DNA of 64,000 nt from NCBI GenBank assembly GCA_020060765.1, contig JAGUZQ010000049.1:1-64000 (forward strand), read 5' to 3'. This document shows positions 36,687 to 46,644 of this stretch, piece by piece. Below the pieces are notes generated by a model, which worked only from the letters and a program-made list of their open reading frames with translations, made no database searches and was not told the DNA's origin. The position numbers were made by a program, and so were the translations under genes. The stretch's first letter is position 1, and each line of letters starts with the position of its first letter. Origin of the DNA: Planctomycetota bacterium. GTDB taxonomy: Bacteria > Planctomycetota > SZUA-567.

Positions 36687-38618
36687 CTATTCCGGCTTGC
36701 CTGGGTTCTTGCCGCCGTCGCCCGCGCCTTCCTTTTCAAAGGGATTAGCGACCTTGGTCGTGGCGGTTTTCTTTTCCTCGACCGGCGCGAACCAGGCCAC
36801 GTCGCGGAACAGGTTCCCCTTTACACTCTTGCCCACCGCCAACAGGCGCGGCACATTCGACAGGCGCGCCACCAAGTTGGAGCCGCTTTCCCCGCCGAGT
36901 TCTATTTTCAGTTCACCCTTTTCGGTCTTAACCGTAAGGGTCGAGGTGTTGTCCTTGGTCAAGCCCGCCGCCGCTTCGGCCTGAGGCAGGAATGTTTCCG
37001 CCTTGAGATTGGCGATTGTATGCGCGAGAATAGCGACCTTGTCGGCGTCGGCGGGAGACGTCTTGCCGTCGATATCAAGTTCCCATTTTTCCGCGTCCGC
37101 CTTTTTCAAGGCAAACGAAGGCTTGCCGTTTTCCGCGACCGTGATTCCGGTTATCTCCTCGCGCTTGACTTTCGTGAGGCTGGACAAATCGAACAGCTTG
37201 TCCATCTCCGGAAACGCCTTTTGCGCATCGGTGTCTTTCATCACGAAAATGGTTTTAGAATCGTCGGTGACGTAGCAGGCTTTCTGGGTGGGATGTTCCT
37301 TGCCCAGCAGGAATTCGCGGACAGTGCCGTCTTCCAGTTTCAGCGCAACCTTGCATGCCGGCATAACCAACCCGTATTTCACCAATCCCTCCGACACGGC
37401 ATAGTCCTCGTTTTTCCAACTGGAGAAAGCAGATACCGCGTCTCCCAAAACCGATGTTTTCACCTCCAGTCCCGCGATGCTGCTTTTCGCCTCCCACTTA
37501 TCGTCCTTGTTCTTGCGGGTGGCGGTGATGCTGTTTTCGCCACGAGTTACAGTGATTCCCACCACCTGGTCGGCAACGACATTCGGCGTATTCAGCTTGA
37601 ACATGCTCGAAGCCTTGCGGAAGATGCGTTCGAAGCGCCAGTCAGCCATCTTGTAAATCTGTCCCGGCACGCTTGAAGCGATGAGATACGGCGTATCGGT
37701 CGCGCGGTCGCGGTTGGCCAGGATTTCGAACGTCGTTCCGTCCGCCTTGGTCACGGTGCAACGGTAGGCGGGTTTATCAAGCCCCAGTTCGGCCTTCTTC
37801 GCCGGGTCGAACACCTCGTCCACATCGAACTGGGAGAGTTCCTGCAGAACCGTGTCAAACTCTTGCATGACGAAATCGCCCCCCGGCCCGCCGGAGACGT
37901 GTTTCCACTCGAATTCCTTTTTGGCCGGAGCCTCGCCTTCTTTCGGCTCGGGCTGCGGCTTTTCCACCTTCTCGAACACCAGCGCGTAATCAGGCATCTG
38001 CAATTCCACCTTGCGCGCGTCGTCCTTGGGAATCTGGGCGAGGATGGTCTTGAGCCACGGCTGCGCCTTCAGATTTTCCGTATCCTCCCCCCACAGCCCC
38101 AGTTCCGTGCGCAGGTTGCTTCCCGCCTCGTACACTTTGCTTTCGTTGGCCAGACGCACGAAACACGATTCCGAACCGTACTGCGAGCGGGTCTTGCCGA
38201 TAATCAAGTCAAACACCGCATCTTTGCCTCCGGTATTGTAGAGGCGCACGTGAATGCCCTTGTCGTCGTCCAGGCCGTAGTCGGTCTGCACTTCCGGCCG
38301 GTCGGAGGCGAAATCGCCGGTCATTTCCTTCAACGCTTTCAGCAGCTTGTCGATCTTGTCGACTTTGGCGGGCGCGTTCCACTGCGAGGAGATAACCCAT
38401 TCCTGTCCCTGCTTTTCCAGCACGACGTCAGCCGGTTTACGACCGGAGGCAAATTCGATTTTCGCGACAGACTCAGCCGTCACTCCCGCAGGCATGAGCG
38501 CGCGGAAATCCACCTGCTCCTCCACGCTCTGCGTCGGTTCCGGCTTTTTCGTGAGGACGCCGACCACAACCAGCACTCCCAGCAACGCCAGCATGATGAC
38601 AATATGATTAAGCTTCAC
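36687..38618 (-). CDS. DUF4340 domain protein
   Basis: 643 residues with an N-terminal membrane anchor or signal (IVIMLALLGVLVVVGVLTKKP) and a large extracytoplasmic part of repeated beta-structured segments, each with the pattern ...F.L.K....W........A....V..L...L (for example near 30-110, 340-410, 500-570). This is the DUF4340 architecture. It is usually encoded next to ABC-2/GldG-type exporters, as here. Its role is unknown; an extracytoplasmic partner of the exporter is likely. Confidence 0.82.
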   Translation of the reverse strand: MKLNHIVIMLALLGVLVVVGVLTKKPEPTQSVEEQVDFRALMPAGVTAESVAKIEFASGRKPADVVLEKQGQEWVISSQWNAPAKVDKIDKLLKALKEMTGDFASDRPEVQTDYGLDDDKGIHVRLYNTGGKDAVFDLIIGKTRSQYGSESCFVRLANESKVYEAGSNLRTELGLWGEDTENLKAQPWLKTILAQIPKDDARKVELQMPDYALVFEKVEKPQPEPKEGEAPAKKEFEWKHVSGGPGGDFVMQEFDTVLQELSQFDVDEVFDPAKKAELGLDKPAYRCTVTKADGTTFEILANRDRATDTPYLIASSVPGQIYKMADWRFERIFRKASSMFKLNTPNVVADQVVGITVTRGENSITATRKNKDDKWEAKSSIAGLEVKTSVLGDAVSAFSSWKNEDYAVSEGLVKYGLVMPACKVALKLEDGTVREFLLGKEHPTQKACYVTDDSKTIFVMKDTDAQKAFPEMDKLFDLSSLTKVKREEITGITVAENGKPSFALKKADAEKWELDIDGKTSPADADKVAILAHTIANLKAETFLPQAEAAAGLTKDNTSTLTVKTEKGELKIELGGESGSNLVARLSNVPRLLAVGKSVKGNLFRDVAWFAPVEEKKTATTKVANPFEKEGAGDGGKNPGKPE

Positions 38619-38637
38619 TATTCATACTCCTTATTTT

Positions 38638-38749
38638 TAGTCTCCAGCCTCCAGTCCCCAGTCTCCAGTTTTCCTGGGAACAAGTTTTAATTATTTAAGA
38701 CACTCTCGGAAAACAACACTGGAGACTGTCAACTGGAGATTGGAGACTT
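38638..38749. repeat. TCTCCAGT-type inverted repeat
   Basis: Left part AGTCTCCAGCCTCCAGTCC and CAGTCTCCAGTTTTCC (38638-38674); right part ACTGGAGACTGTCAACTGG and AGATTGGAGACT (38718-38748), reverse complements in part. It lies between two genes of one operon. Confidence 0.65.
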
Positions 38750-38780
38750 TCCCGTAAAACTGACGAAGAACCCGGAACGC

Positions 38781-41339
38781 TCACGACAGACTTGCGGCGT
38801 AGGCTTCGCGGCGGCGGCGGCGGAGAACCCAGACCAGGATTCCCAACAGCGTGATGACAATCAGGTGCCCCGCCACCTGGACGAATTTCCAGAACCCGGC
38901 CTTTTTCTCGATGTCGCCGATGGCGCGCATCTGCATGGATTTGTCGGCCAGCGCGCGAATCTGCCGCCCGGTTTCATCCAGTCCCAGCAATCCCACGCAA
39001 TTCAGGAAATAGGTCATTTCCGGCATGTTGATGAAATCGCGATGGAACAGGCGCGCGTTCGCGAGAAGAACCAGCTTGCCCGGCGCGGGTTTGATTTCGC
39101 CGGGATGATCTTCCTGCGGCGGAGGCTGCTGCATCTGGTTCATGGGGTTAGGCTGTTCCGCCGCCCACTTGGGCGCGGGCTTGCCTGCGAAAGCGTCCTT
39201 GAACTGACCTTCGGCCAACACCCCCAGCGGCCAGCGTTTGAGCTTGGTGGTGTCGCCCGGCTTTTCGACATCAGGCTGGGTCAGCATGTCGGAGACCAGC
39301 GATTTTTTCCAGCACCCATCGGAACTGCGGAGAATAGTCGTGACTTTCAGGCCGAGTTCCTTAACCAGCTTTTCGTCGACGTTGACGGTAGTGCCCCAGT
39401 TATAGGACAGGCGCGGGATGTTCTTGCCCAGGCCGAAGGCGTCGATCATGCTGTCGCTTTCCAGTTCGGCCTGGATCGCGATAGCGGGCATGGGCATCCG
39501 CATGTAACCCAGTTGCGTACGGATCGGCATCTGGATGCGCGCGGGTGAGCTGTCCATCAGTACCTCGTCGCCCACCGTGACGCCGCTGGCGGCGAGAAAG
39601 GTGTTTACCTTCGGATTTTCCGGCATCTTGCGGATCGACAGGCTATCCCGTTGCATCTGGTAGTCGAAAGAATAATTCTGCACCGCAAGGAACACCTTCT
39701 TGCCGTTGACCAAAGCGCGGTTCACTTCCCACTGCTGACGCTCGTCCAGTTCTTTGGGGCCGACCATTACCAGCACGTCGTAATCTTCCGGCAGCGGGCT
39801 TTCCTGGCTGAGGTCGACGCGCTGCACCTGGTAATTTTCCTGCTCCAGATAAGCCTGCAGGTAATTATACGGGTCTTCCGGCGGAGGAACGGGGCGTCCC
39901 ATCTGCTGGTACATCATCGCCATCTGCGCGTTGACCCGGTTCACCGGTGCCACCAGCGCCACCACCGGCGCTTTTTCGCGCGTCATTTTGTCAATGTATT
40001 TGACAAGGAAATATTCCAGCTGCGGCAACTGCTCCATCATGACCTGCGGGATCACTTCGCTTTCCTTTTCCTTGTACATGATTTCCATGCCGCTGTAGAC
40101 CAACTGCGCAGTCTGCTTGCCTTCATCCGCCGTACCCACGGGGAAAGGCTTGATCTTCTTCAGGATGCGCTCCTCGACCGGATCCTGCTTTTCCTTCTCT
40201 GCGCTCTCTTCCTTCAGATCCTGCTCGACGCCGCGGGTGATAATCTTATAACGAAGCATGTTGCCCGAAGCCAGCCGCAGGGCGTCCAGCTTGTCGCGCA
40301 CGTCGCGCTCCAGGTTCTGCATTTCGTTAGGCAGCTTGTCGCGGGGCGAGACGATGTAACGGATGTTGACCGGTTCCTTCAGGCGCTTCAGCACATTGAT
40401 CGAAACCTCGTCGATGGAGAAAACCTTTTCCTGCGTCACGTCCAGGCGGCCAAGATTGACGTCGGCCAACACCCAGTTGGCGACCAGTCCCACCACCAGC
40501 ATGATCGCCGTCGCGATGGCAAACATCAGGTTGCCGTTGGGGCGGCTGCGACGCTCAATCGCCAATCCGTTCAGCACGAGGAAAATCGCGATCCAGATCA
40601 GGAAAAACACGATGTCCGAACCCATTACCAGACCGCGCACGAGATTGTCGAAGTGGAAAAAGATGCCGATGAATTCGCCCAGTTTGGTGCCCACTTCCTT
40701 GCCGAAGGAGGCCAGCGCCGAATCCATCGCGTCCTTGATCCAGTTTAGTCCGAGAATATAGGCGAAGAACAAGGCCGGAGCCGTCAGCACGAACGCCACG
40801 ATCTGGTCGCGGCAGAGGCTGGACAGGAACAGGCCGAAGGAAATGAAAAACGCGCCAGCCAGCACCGCGCCGAAATAGCCGCTCACCGTCGTCCAGGGAT
40901 CGAGCAGGCCGAAAAACGAATTGCCCAGGGCGCTGGCGGCGACCGCGTCGTCGGGGCGGCTGAGAGTAATCATCATCAGCGGCACCGTCAGCGTGCAGGC
41001 CAGCGCGATGCCGTAAAACGCCATGCTGGCGAGGAATTTTCCCAGCACCAGTTCGTGCGCCTTCATGGGAAAAGTCAGCAGCATTTCAAAGGTATTCTCT
41101 TTCCGCTCCTCCGACCACAGCCGCATGGTGATGGCGGCCACGAGAAACGCGGAGACGCCGATCATGACGTGCATGTACTTGCGCATATCGGCCAGCGGCA
41201 TTTCGAAAAACGCCGGGCCGATGATGAACAGCGCCAGCAAATTGGTGAACAGGATAAACGCGACCAGGTAGACCGCGCCGATGGGGCCGGTAAAATAGCT
41301 CTTGAGTTCGCGCCGGAGTATGGTCAGGCTGTTTCTCAC
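38781..41339 (-). CDS. ABC-2 permease fused to GldG-like domain
   Basis: 852 residues. The N-terminal 250 residues form an ABC-2 permease with six helices (FTGPIGAVYLVAFILF, SAFLVAAITMRLWSEERKENTFEMLLTFP and others). The rest is the GldG/IFT52-like extracytoplasmic domain, starting after a helix (MFAIATAIMLVVGLVANW) with VTQEKVFSIDEVSINVLKRLKEP, and ends with a single helix and basic tail (LVWVLRRRRREAY). In gliding Bacteroidetes, GldF and GldG are separate proteins; here they are one. The start overlaps the ATPase stop. The exported substrate is unknown. Confidence 0.85.
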   Translation of the reverse strand: MRNSLTILRRELKSYFTGPIGAVYLVAFILFTNLLALFIIGPAFFEMPLADMRKYMHVMIGVSAFLVAAITMRLWSEERKENTFEMLLTFPMKAHELVLGKFLASMAFYGIALACTLTVPLMMITLSRPDDAVAASALGNSFFGLLDPWTTVSGYFGAVLAGAFFISFGLFLSSLCRDQIVAFVLTAPALFFAYILGLNWIKDAMDSALASFGKEVGTKLGEFIGIFFHFDNLVRGLVMGSDIVFFLIWIAIFLVLNGLAIERRSRPNGNLMFAIATAIMLVVGLVANWVLADVNLGRLDVTQEKVFSIDEVSINVLKRLKEPVNIRYIVSPRDKLPNEMQNLERDVRDKLDALRLASGNMLRYKIITRGVEQDLKEESAEKEKQDPVEERILKKIKPFPVGTADEGKQTAQLVYSGMEIMYKEKESEVIPQVMMEQLPQLEYFLVKYIDKMTREKAPVVALVAPVNRVNAQMAMMYQQMGRPVPPPEDPYNYLQAYLEQENYQVQRVDLSQESPLPEDYDVLVMVGPKELDERQQWEVNRALVNGKKVFLAVQNYSFDYQMQRDSLSIRKMPENPKVNTFLAASGVTVGDEVLMDSSPARIQMPIRTQLGYMRMPMPAIAIQAELESDSMIDAFGLGKNIPRLSYNWGTTVNVDEKLVKELGLKVTTILRSSDGCWKKSLVSDMLTQPDVEKPGDTTKLKRWPLGVLAEGQFKDAFAGKPAPKWAAEQPNPMNQMQQPPPQEDHPGEIKPAPGKLVLLANARLFHRDFINMPEMTYFLNCVGLLGLDETGRQIRALADKSMQMRAIGDIEKKAGFWKFVQVAGHLIVITLLGILVWVLRRRRREAYAASLS

Positions 41340-42292
41340 GCGGCACCTCCCTTCTTGGCATAGGCGCTATGGGTCAGGGTAAGGAATGTCTCTTCCAGGC
41401 TGTAAGGTACGTCGGTCAGTTCCGCTACGCGCCATTTCTTCTCCAGCGCCAGCTTGCCCACCGCGTCGATCATCTCCGCCGCGTCTGCGCCGACCAACGC
41501 AAAAGAGCAACACCCCTTTTCCTCCGCGCGGAACGTGCGAAGTTTGATAGAAGCAATTCCGTCCAGCGCCTTATCGGCCTCGGCTCGGGGCGCATTTACC
41601 GAAAAATGCACCCGGTTGGTTTCGTGCGCCTGCGACCGAAGCTGCGTCAGCGTGCCCTGGGAAATGATCTGTCCCTGGTTGATAATAATGATACGGTCGC
41701 TCATGGCTTCCGCTTCCTGCAGAATGTGGGTGGAGAGAATCACGGTCTTGGATGCCGCGATTTCGCGGATCAGAGCACGCACTTCCTGAATCTGGTGCGG
41801 GTCCAGGCCGCTGGTGGGTTCGTCGAGGATGACGATTTCCGGGTCATGAATAAGAGCCTGCGCCAGGCCGGTGCGCTGGCGATAGCCTTTGGACAGTTCC
41901 TGGATCGGGCGGCGATACATCGGTTTCAGCCCGCAGCGCTCGACCACCCATTTCGTCCGTTCGCGCAGTTTCGCTCCCGAGAGGCCGCGCGCGCGCCCGA
42001 CGAAATCGAGATACTCCGCCACCTCCATATTAAGGTAGAGCGGCAGCACCTCCGGCAGATAGCCCATCAGCTTGCGCACCGGGATGGGGTCGTCCACCAC
42101 GTCGTGCCCCCCTACCTTGGCCGTGCCGGAAGTCGGCACGAGATAGGTGGTGATGATTTTCATGGTCGTGCTTTTGCCTGCGCCGTTAGGCCCCAGCAAG
42201 CCGACCACCTCGCCTTTTCCGACCTTGAAGCTGGCGTTTTTCAATGCCACCACCGAGCCATACTTCATCGTCAGGTCTTGCGCTTCGATCAT
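41336..42292 (-). CDS. ABC transporter ATP-binding protein, GldA/NodI type
   Basis: 318 residues from the ATG at 42292, chosen because AGGAGGAG lies seven bases upstream. Walker A LLGPNGAGKSTTMK, Q-loop YLPEVLPLY, signature LSKGYRQRTGLAQAL, Walker B IVILDEPTSGLDP, H-loop STHILQE. The C-terminal 90 residues form the DUF4162-like extension found in NodI/GldA/CcmA-type exporters. First gene of the operon with the GldFG-like permease (four-base overlap) and the DUF4340 protein. Confidence 0.93.
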   Translation of the reverse strand: MIEAQDLTMKYGSVVALKNASFKVGKGEVVGLLGPNGAGKSTTMKIITTYLVPTSGTAKVGGHDVVDDPIPVRKLMGYLPEVLPLYLNMEVAEYLDFVGRARGLSGAKLRERTKWVVERCGLKPMYRRPIQELSKGYRQRTGLAQALIHDPEIVILDEPTSGLDPHQIQEVRALIREIAASKTVILSTHILQEAEAMSDRIIIINQGQIISQGTLTQLRSQAHETNRVHFSVNAPRAEADKALDGIASIKLRTFRAEEKGCCSFALVGADAAEMIDAVGKLALEKKWRVAELTDVPYSLEETFLTLTHSAYAKKGGAA

Positions 42293-42412
42293 GTGCAGAC
42301 TCCTCCTCTGATGCAAATATGTAAAAAGAAATACATACCATCTTTGTCTTTAACCAGACAAGAATCCTTCGCCAATCGCGGCACTGCTGATTGAAAAAGA
42401 TATTTTGTGGAA

Positions 42413-42440
42413 AGTATACACATCCCGACTTTACAGGCAA
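42413..42440 (-). promoter_or_regulatory. Promoter of the Gld-like ABC operon
   Basis: Minus strand TTGCCT (42440-42435), 16 bases, TATACT (42418-42413), about 120 bases before the ATPase ATG. Confidence 0.55.
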
Positions 42441-42582
42441 GCAGTATTGCAAAACAATCTGCATACTGCATAAAACCAGCCAATCAGATAAAATTCCCAT
42501 CGCTTGACTGTATATTTTCCGATATCGGCGAAGAATATTCATACAAAAATGACAAAAAACAACGATACCCGAAAACTTGCCC
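42441..42582. other. Divergent intergenic region
   Basis: AT-richer DNA between the two divergent ABC operons (the whole gap is 42293-42699). Apart from the two promoters listed, no RNA gene, hairpin or reading frame with features was seen. Confidence 0.5.
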
Positions 42583-42611
42583 TTGACGCGAAGCTTTGAT
42601 TTTAATATAGT
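42583..42611 (+). promoter_or_regulatory. Promoter of the oligopeptide ABC operon
   Basis: TTGACG (42583-42588), 17 bases, TATAGT (42606-42611). Leader of about 80 bases to the ATG at 42700. Confidence 0.75.
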
Positions 42612-42699
42612 TGTGGCAATCCTTTTTTTATTTGAATATCCTTGACGTTTGTGCGAGACTGCATTTCCCGAAACAAAACCATTTTGAGGGAGAAGGAAA

Positions 42700-43251
42700 A
42701 TGCCGGAAAACGAAGTTAAGGAAGTATCGCATAAACAGGATCTGCTGAAAACTCCGCCCGAGGAAGCTCGGGAAATGGAAGCCTTTATCGCCAAAGGCCA
42801 CCAGGCGCACAGCATCGTCGGCGGCCTGACAGTGGTGGGTTTACTCATTATCGCGCTTGCATTTATGTATTACTCCCGCTACGACTCCAACGATCTGCTG
42901 AAATTCTCCACCAAATTTCCCGATCAAATCGAGAGCATGGTCAGCAACCAGGTGCGGCGCGACCGCGAGACTTACGTAACCCGCACCTCCTCCTCGGAAC
43001 CGCCGGAGTGGCCTATACTTATGTATACCAAGCTGCGCAAGGACATCTATCTCCTGGCAGGCGCGGCAGTGCTGCTGGCAGTGGTTTTTATCCTGATCGA
43101 AAAGGCCAAACTTCACCGAAATGATTTGCTGGTATACCGTTGCATGGCGCGCGAAATCGAAAAACTGCGCCAGCGGGTTAAATCGTTGGAATCAACAGGT
43201 AAAAAGCAGGAAGCGACGCCGGAGAGCAAACCTGAAGACGCGCAGGAATAG
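42700..43251 (+). CDS. Two-helix membrane protein with C-terminal coiled coil
   Basis: 183 residues, not recognised. A polar N-terminus is followed by a helix at about 38-58 (IVGGLTVVGLLIIALAFMYY), a loop of about 55 residues outside the cytoplasm, a second helix at 113-133 and a cytoplasmic heptad-like segment (MAREIEKLRQRVKSLEST) with a charged tail. It has a strong ribosome binding site, GGGAGAAGGA. It is the first gene before the binding protein, permeases and ATPase of a peptide importer, so an accessory role is plausible. Confidence 0.72.
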   Translation: MPENEVKEVSHKQDLLKTPPEEAREMEAFIAKGHQAHSIVGGLTVVGLLIIALAFMYYSRYDSNDLLKFSTKFPDQIESMVSNQVRRDRETYVTRTSSSEPPEWPILMYTKLRKDIYLLAGAAVLLAVVFILIEKAKLHRNDLLVYRCMAREIEKLRQRVKSLESTGKKQEATPESKPEDAQE

Positions 43252-43301
43252 TTTTTTTAGCTTATCTTTATGTCTGACAAGACTTTGCAGGGAGAATAAA
43301 C

Positions 43302-45431
43302 ATGGGCGAACGGTCGGTCTATGCCTCGTTGATATTGACTATCCTATTGATAGTACTGGTGTTAGGATTGTGGATGGTCAACGACAACATCAGCGTGGTT
43401 AAAAATCAGATGGTAAAGAACGAACAAGCCATGTCGCGCATTGCAGACTCGGCGGAAACCCTGACCAAGGCGCTGAGAAATTCCCTCGCCAACAGTCGCA
43501 CCGCTGCTGCAAACCCCTCATGCGATGTCGCCAACCCCTCGTGCGCTGCTGAAACTTGCTGCAAAAAACAGCAAGAAAACGCGACAAACGAGAATAACGG
43601 GGATATCGAAACCGCCCAGCCGATTACGAAAAATCCCACCAACAGTCAGCCTGAGACCGCCAGTTCCGAGTTCAACGGATACAAGGGAAAGAACAAATTC
43701 GCCAACGATGACCTGGACGACCCCAACGCGGTGAACGGCGGAGTCACCCGCACTGCGACGAGAACCTTTCCCGGCAATTTTAATTATATCATAAAAGGCG
43801 AGTCGTTTGTCGGCACTCTCTGGGGTTACTGCAATGATTCGCTGGCAGAGCGGCACAACATCAATACCACTGAATTCGAACCGATGCTGGCGGAGAACTG
43901 GAACGTTTCCGACGACGGGCTGGTTTACACAATCCGCCTGCGCAAGGGAGCTTTCTGGCATCCGTACACTGATCTGGTGACGGGGAAAAAAGTGCCGGAA
44001 AAGGAAGTCACTTCCGACGATTTCCTGTTTTACTGGGAAGTGATCCAGAACGAAAACGTGCCTTGCGACCCGCTGCGCTCCTACTTCAAATTCGTGGATC
44101 GAATCGAGGTGATCGACCGCTATACCTTCAAGGTGGTCTGGACGCAGCCCTACAGTCTTTCCGAGGAACAGACCCTGGGACTCAGCCCCTATCCCCGGCA
44201 TTATTACCGTCCCGAAACAGACAAGCCGGTGGACGACGCGACCTGGGCGGAACAACTGCAAAGCAGCCCGCGCAACCAGTGGGTAGTCGGTTGCGGAAAA
44301 TACATGCTGGAGAAATGGGAATCGGGACAGGGGCTGACGCTGGTGCGCAATCCCAACTATTACGGTACCAAGCCGCATATTGAACGGATTTCCTTCCGGG
44401 AGATCAAGGATCCGGAAATCATGTTCAACGAGTTCAAGAAAGGCAACCTCGACCTGATGGCATTAAGTCCCACGCAGTGGACGGTGCAGACCCCCGAACC
44501 GCAGTATTACACGGTAACCAAATCGGTGGAAACCGCCATCGAGGATTCCAAGCTCTATGACGACCTGAAAAAGCAGGGCAAAAAACCGGAAGATGCCGGC
44601 GATTTCGAATTCGAGAAATACCGCTATCTGGGCGGCAGTTATTCGTATATCGGTTACAACCAGAAGAGAAAGATGTTCCAGGACAAGCGGGTGCGGCAAG
44701 CCCTGACGCATCTGGTCGACCGCCGCCGTATCCTGACCGAGGTTTACAAGGATCTGGGCACGATCCAGACCGGGCCGTTCCTGCCGCAAAGCCCCTACAA
44801 CGACCCCGCCGTCAAGCCCTTTGAGTTTGATGTCGAAAAAGCCAAGGCGCTGCTGACGGAAGCAGGCTGGATTGACTCAGACAAGGACTGGCTACTGGAC
44901 AACGATCTGGACGGTGACGGCAAACGGGAAGTATTCACTTTCCGCTTCATGACCATTTCGGTCAGCGCTGAACAGCGCAAGATGGCTTCGATCATCCGCG
45001 AAGACATGTTGAAAGCCGGCATCAAGATGGAGATCGGCCCGCTGGAATGGTCGGTGTATCTGCAGATGCTGGAGGAAAAAACCTTCGACGTCTGCAGTCT
45101 GGGCTGGAGCGGCGGAGTATTCGAAAGCGATCCCTACCAGATCTGGCACAGTTCGCAGGCGGATCTGCCCAAAAGCAGCAACCATATCTATTTCAAGAAT
45201 GCCGAAGCCGACAAACTGATCGAAACCGGCAGAGTCACCATGGACAAGAATAAACGAACCGAAATCTATCGCCAATTCCATCGCCTGATTCACGAGGAAC
45301 AGCCCTATACCTTTTTATTCGCCGGACACGGCACGGTCGCGCGGCAACCGCGTTACCGCAACGTGCGGGTATACAAGGTCGGACTCGATGGCAGCCAGTC
45401 GTGGTTGCCGATGGCGTTGCAGGTGGAATAG
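43302..45431 (+). CDS. Membrane-anchored peptide-binding protein (SBP family 5)
   Basis: 709 residues. Instead of a lipoprotein signal it begins with an uncleaved-looking helix (YASLILTILLIVLVLGLWMV), a coiled-coil stretch and a Cys-rich linker with NPSC twice and CC (about 90-105). The solute-binding domain starts near 145: LAENWNVSDDGLVYTIRLRKGAFWHP, KEVTSDDFLFYWEVI, VGCGKYMLEKWESGQGLTLVRNPNY and the C-terminal KMASIIREDMLKAGIKMEI are family-5 features. It should deliver oligopeptides or dipeptides to the permeases downstream. Longer than typical OppA (about 540) because of the N-terminal anchor. Confidence 0.88.
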   Translation: MGERSVYASLILTILLIVLVLGLWMVNDNISVVKNQMVKNEQAMSRIADSAETLTKALRNSLANSRTAAANPSCDVANPSCAAETCCKKQQENATNENNGDIETAQPITKNPTNSQPETASSEFNGYKGKNKFANDDLDDPNAVNGGVTRTATRTFPGNFNYIIKGESFVGTLWGYCNDSLAERHNINTTEFEPMLAENWNVSDDGLVYTIRLRKGAFWHPYTDLVTGKKVPEKEVTSDDFLFYWEVIQNENVPCDPLRSYFKFVDRIEVIDRYTFKVVWTQPYSLSEEQTLGLSPYPRHYYRPETDKPVDDATWAEQLQSSPRNQWVVGCGKYMLEKWESGQGLTLVRNPNYYGTKPHIERISFREIKDPEIMFNEFKKGNLDLMALSPTQWTVQTPEPQYYTVTKSVETAIEDSKLYDDLKKQGKKPEDAGDFEFEKYRYLGGSYSYIGYNQKRKMFQDKRVRQALTHLVDRRRILTEVYKDLGTIQTGPFLPQSPYNDPAVKPFEFDVEKAKALLTEAGWIDSDKDWLLDNDLDGDGKREVFTFRFMTISVSAEQRKMASIIREDMLKAGIKMEIGPLEWSVYLQMLEEKTFDVCSLGWSGGVFESDPYQIWHSSQADLPKSSNHIYFKNAEADKLIETGRVTMDKNKRTEIYRQFHRLIHEEQPYTFLFAGHGTVARQPRYRNVRVYKVGLDGSQSWLPMALQVE

Positions 45432-45440
45432 ACTTCGAAG

Positions 45441-45468
45441 CGTCATTCCCGCGAAGGCGGGAATGACG
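45441..45468. repeat. GTCATTCCCGC palindrome
   Basis: CGTCATTCCCGC (45441-45452), GAAG, GCGGGAATGACG (45457-45468): a perfect 12-base inverted repeat without a T run, between the binding-protein and permease genes. It may protect or partially terminate the upstream mRNA. A half copy, GTCATTCCCG, occurs just upstream of bioB. Confidence 0.75.
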
Positions 45469-45570
45469 TTCGTAAGTTGAATTATTTTTGCGTGAGTCCG
45501 TAAGAGGGTGTGGGGTAGCGCAGGATCGATAACTTCCGGATTACCGTTGGCATATGTCAAGGATATAGTA

Positions 45571-46636
<1,066 letters not shown>

Positions 46637-46644
<8 letters not shown>

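Noticed and set aside
39651-40748. A 365-codon plus-strand frame
   Set aside because: Antisense to the ABC-2/GldG fusion; His/Arg/Val-rich shadow composition.
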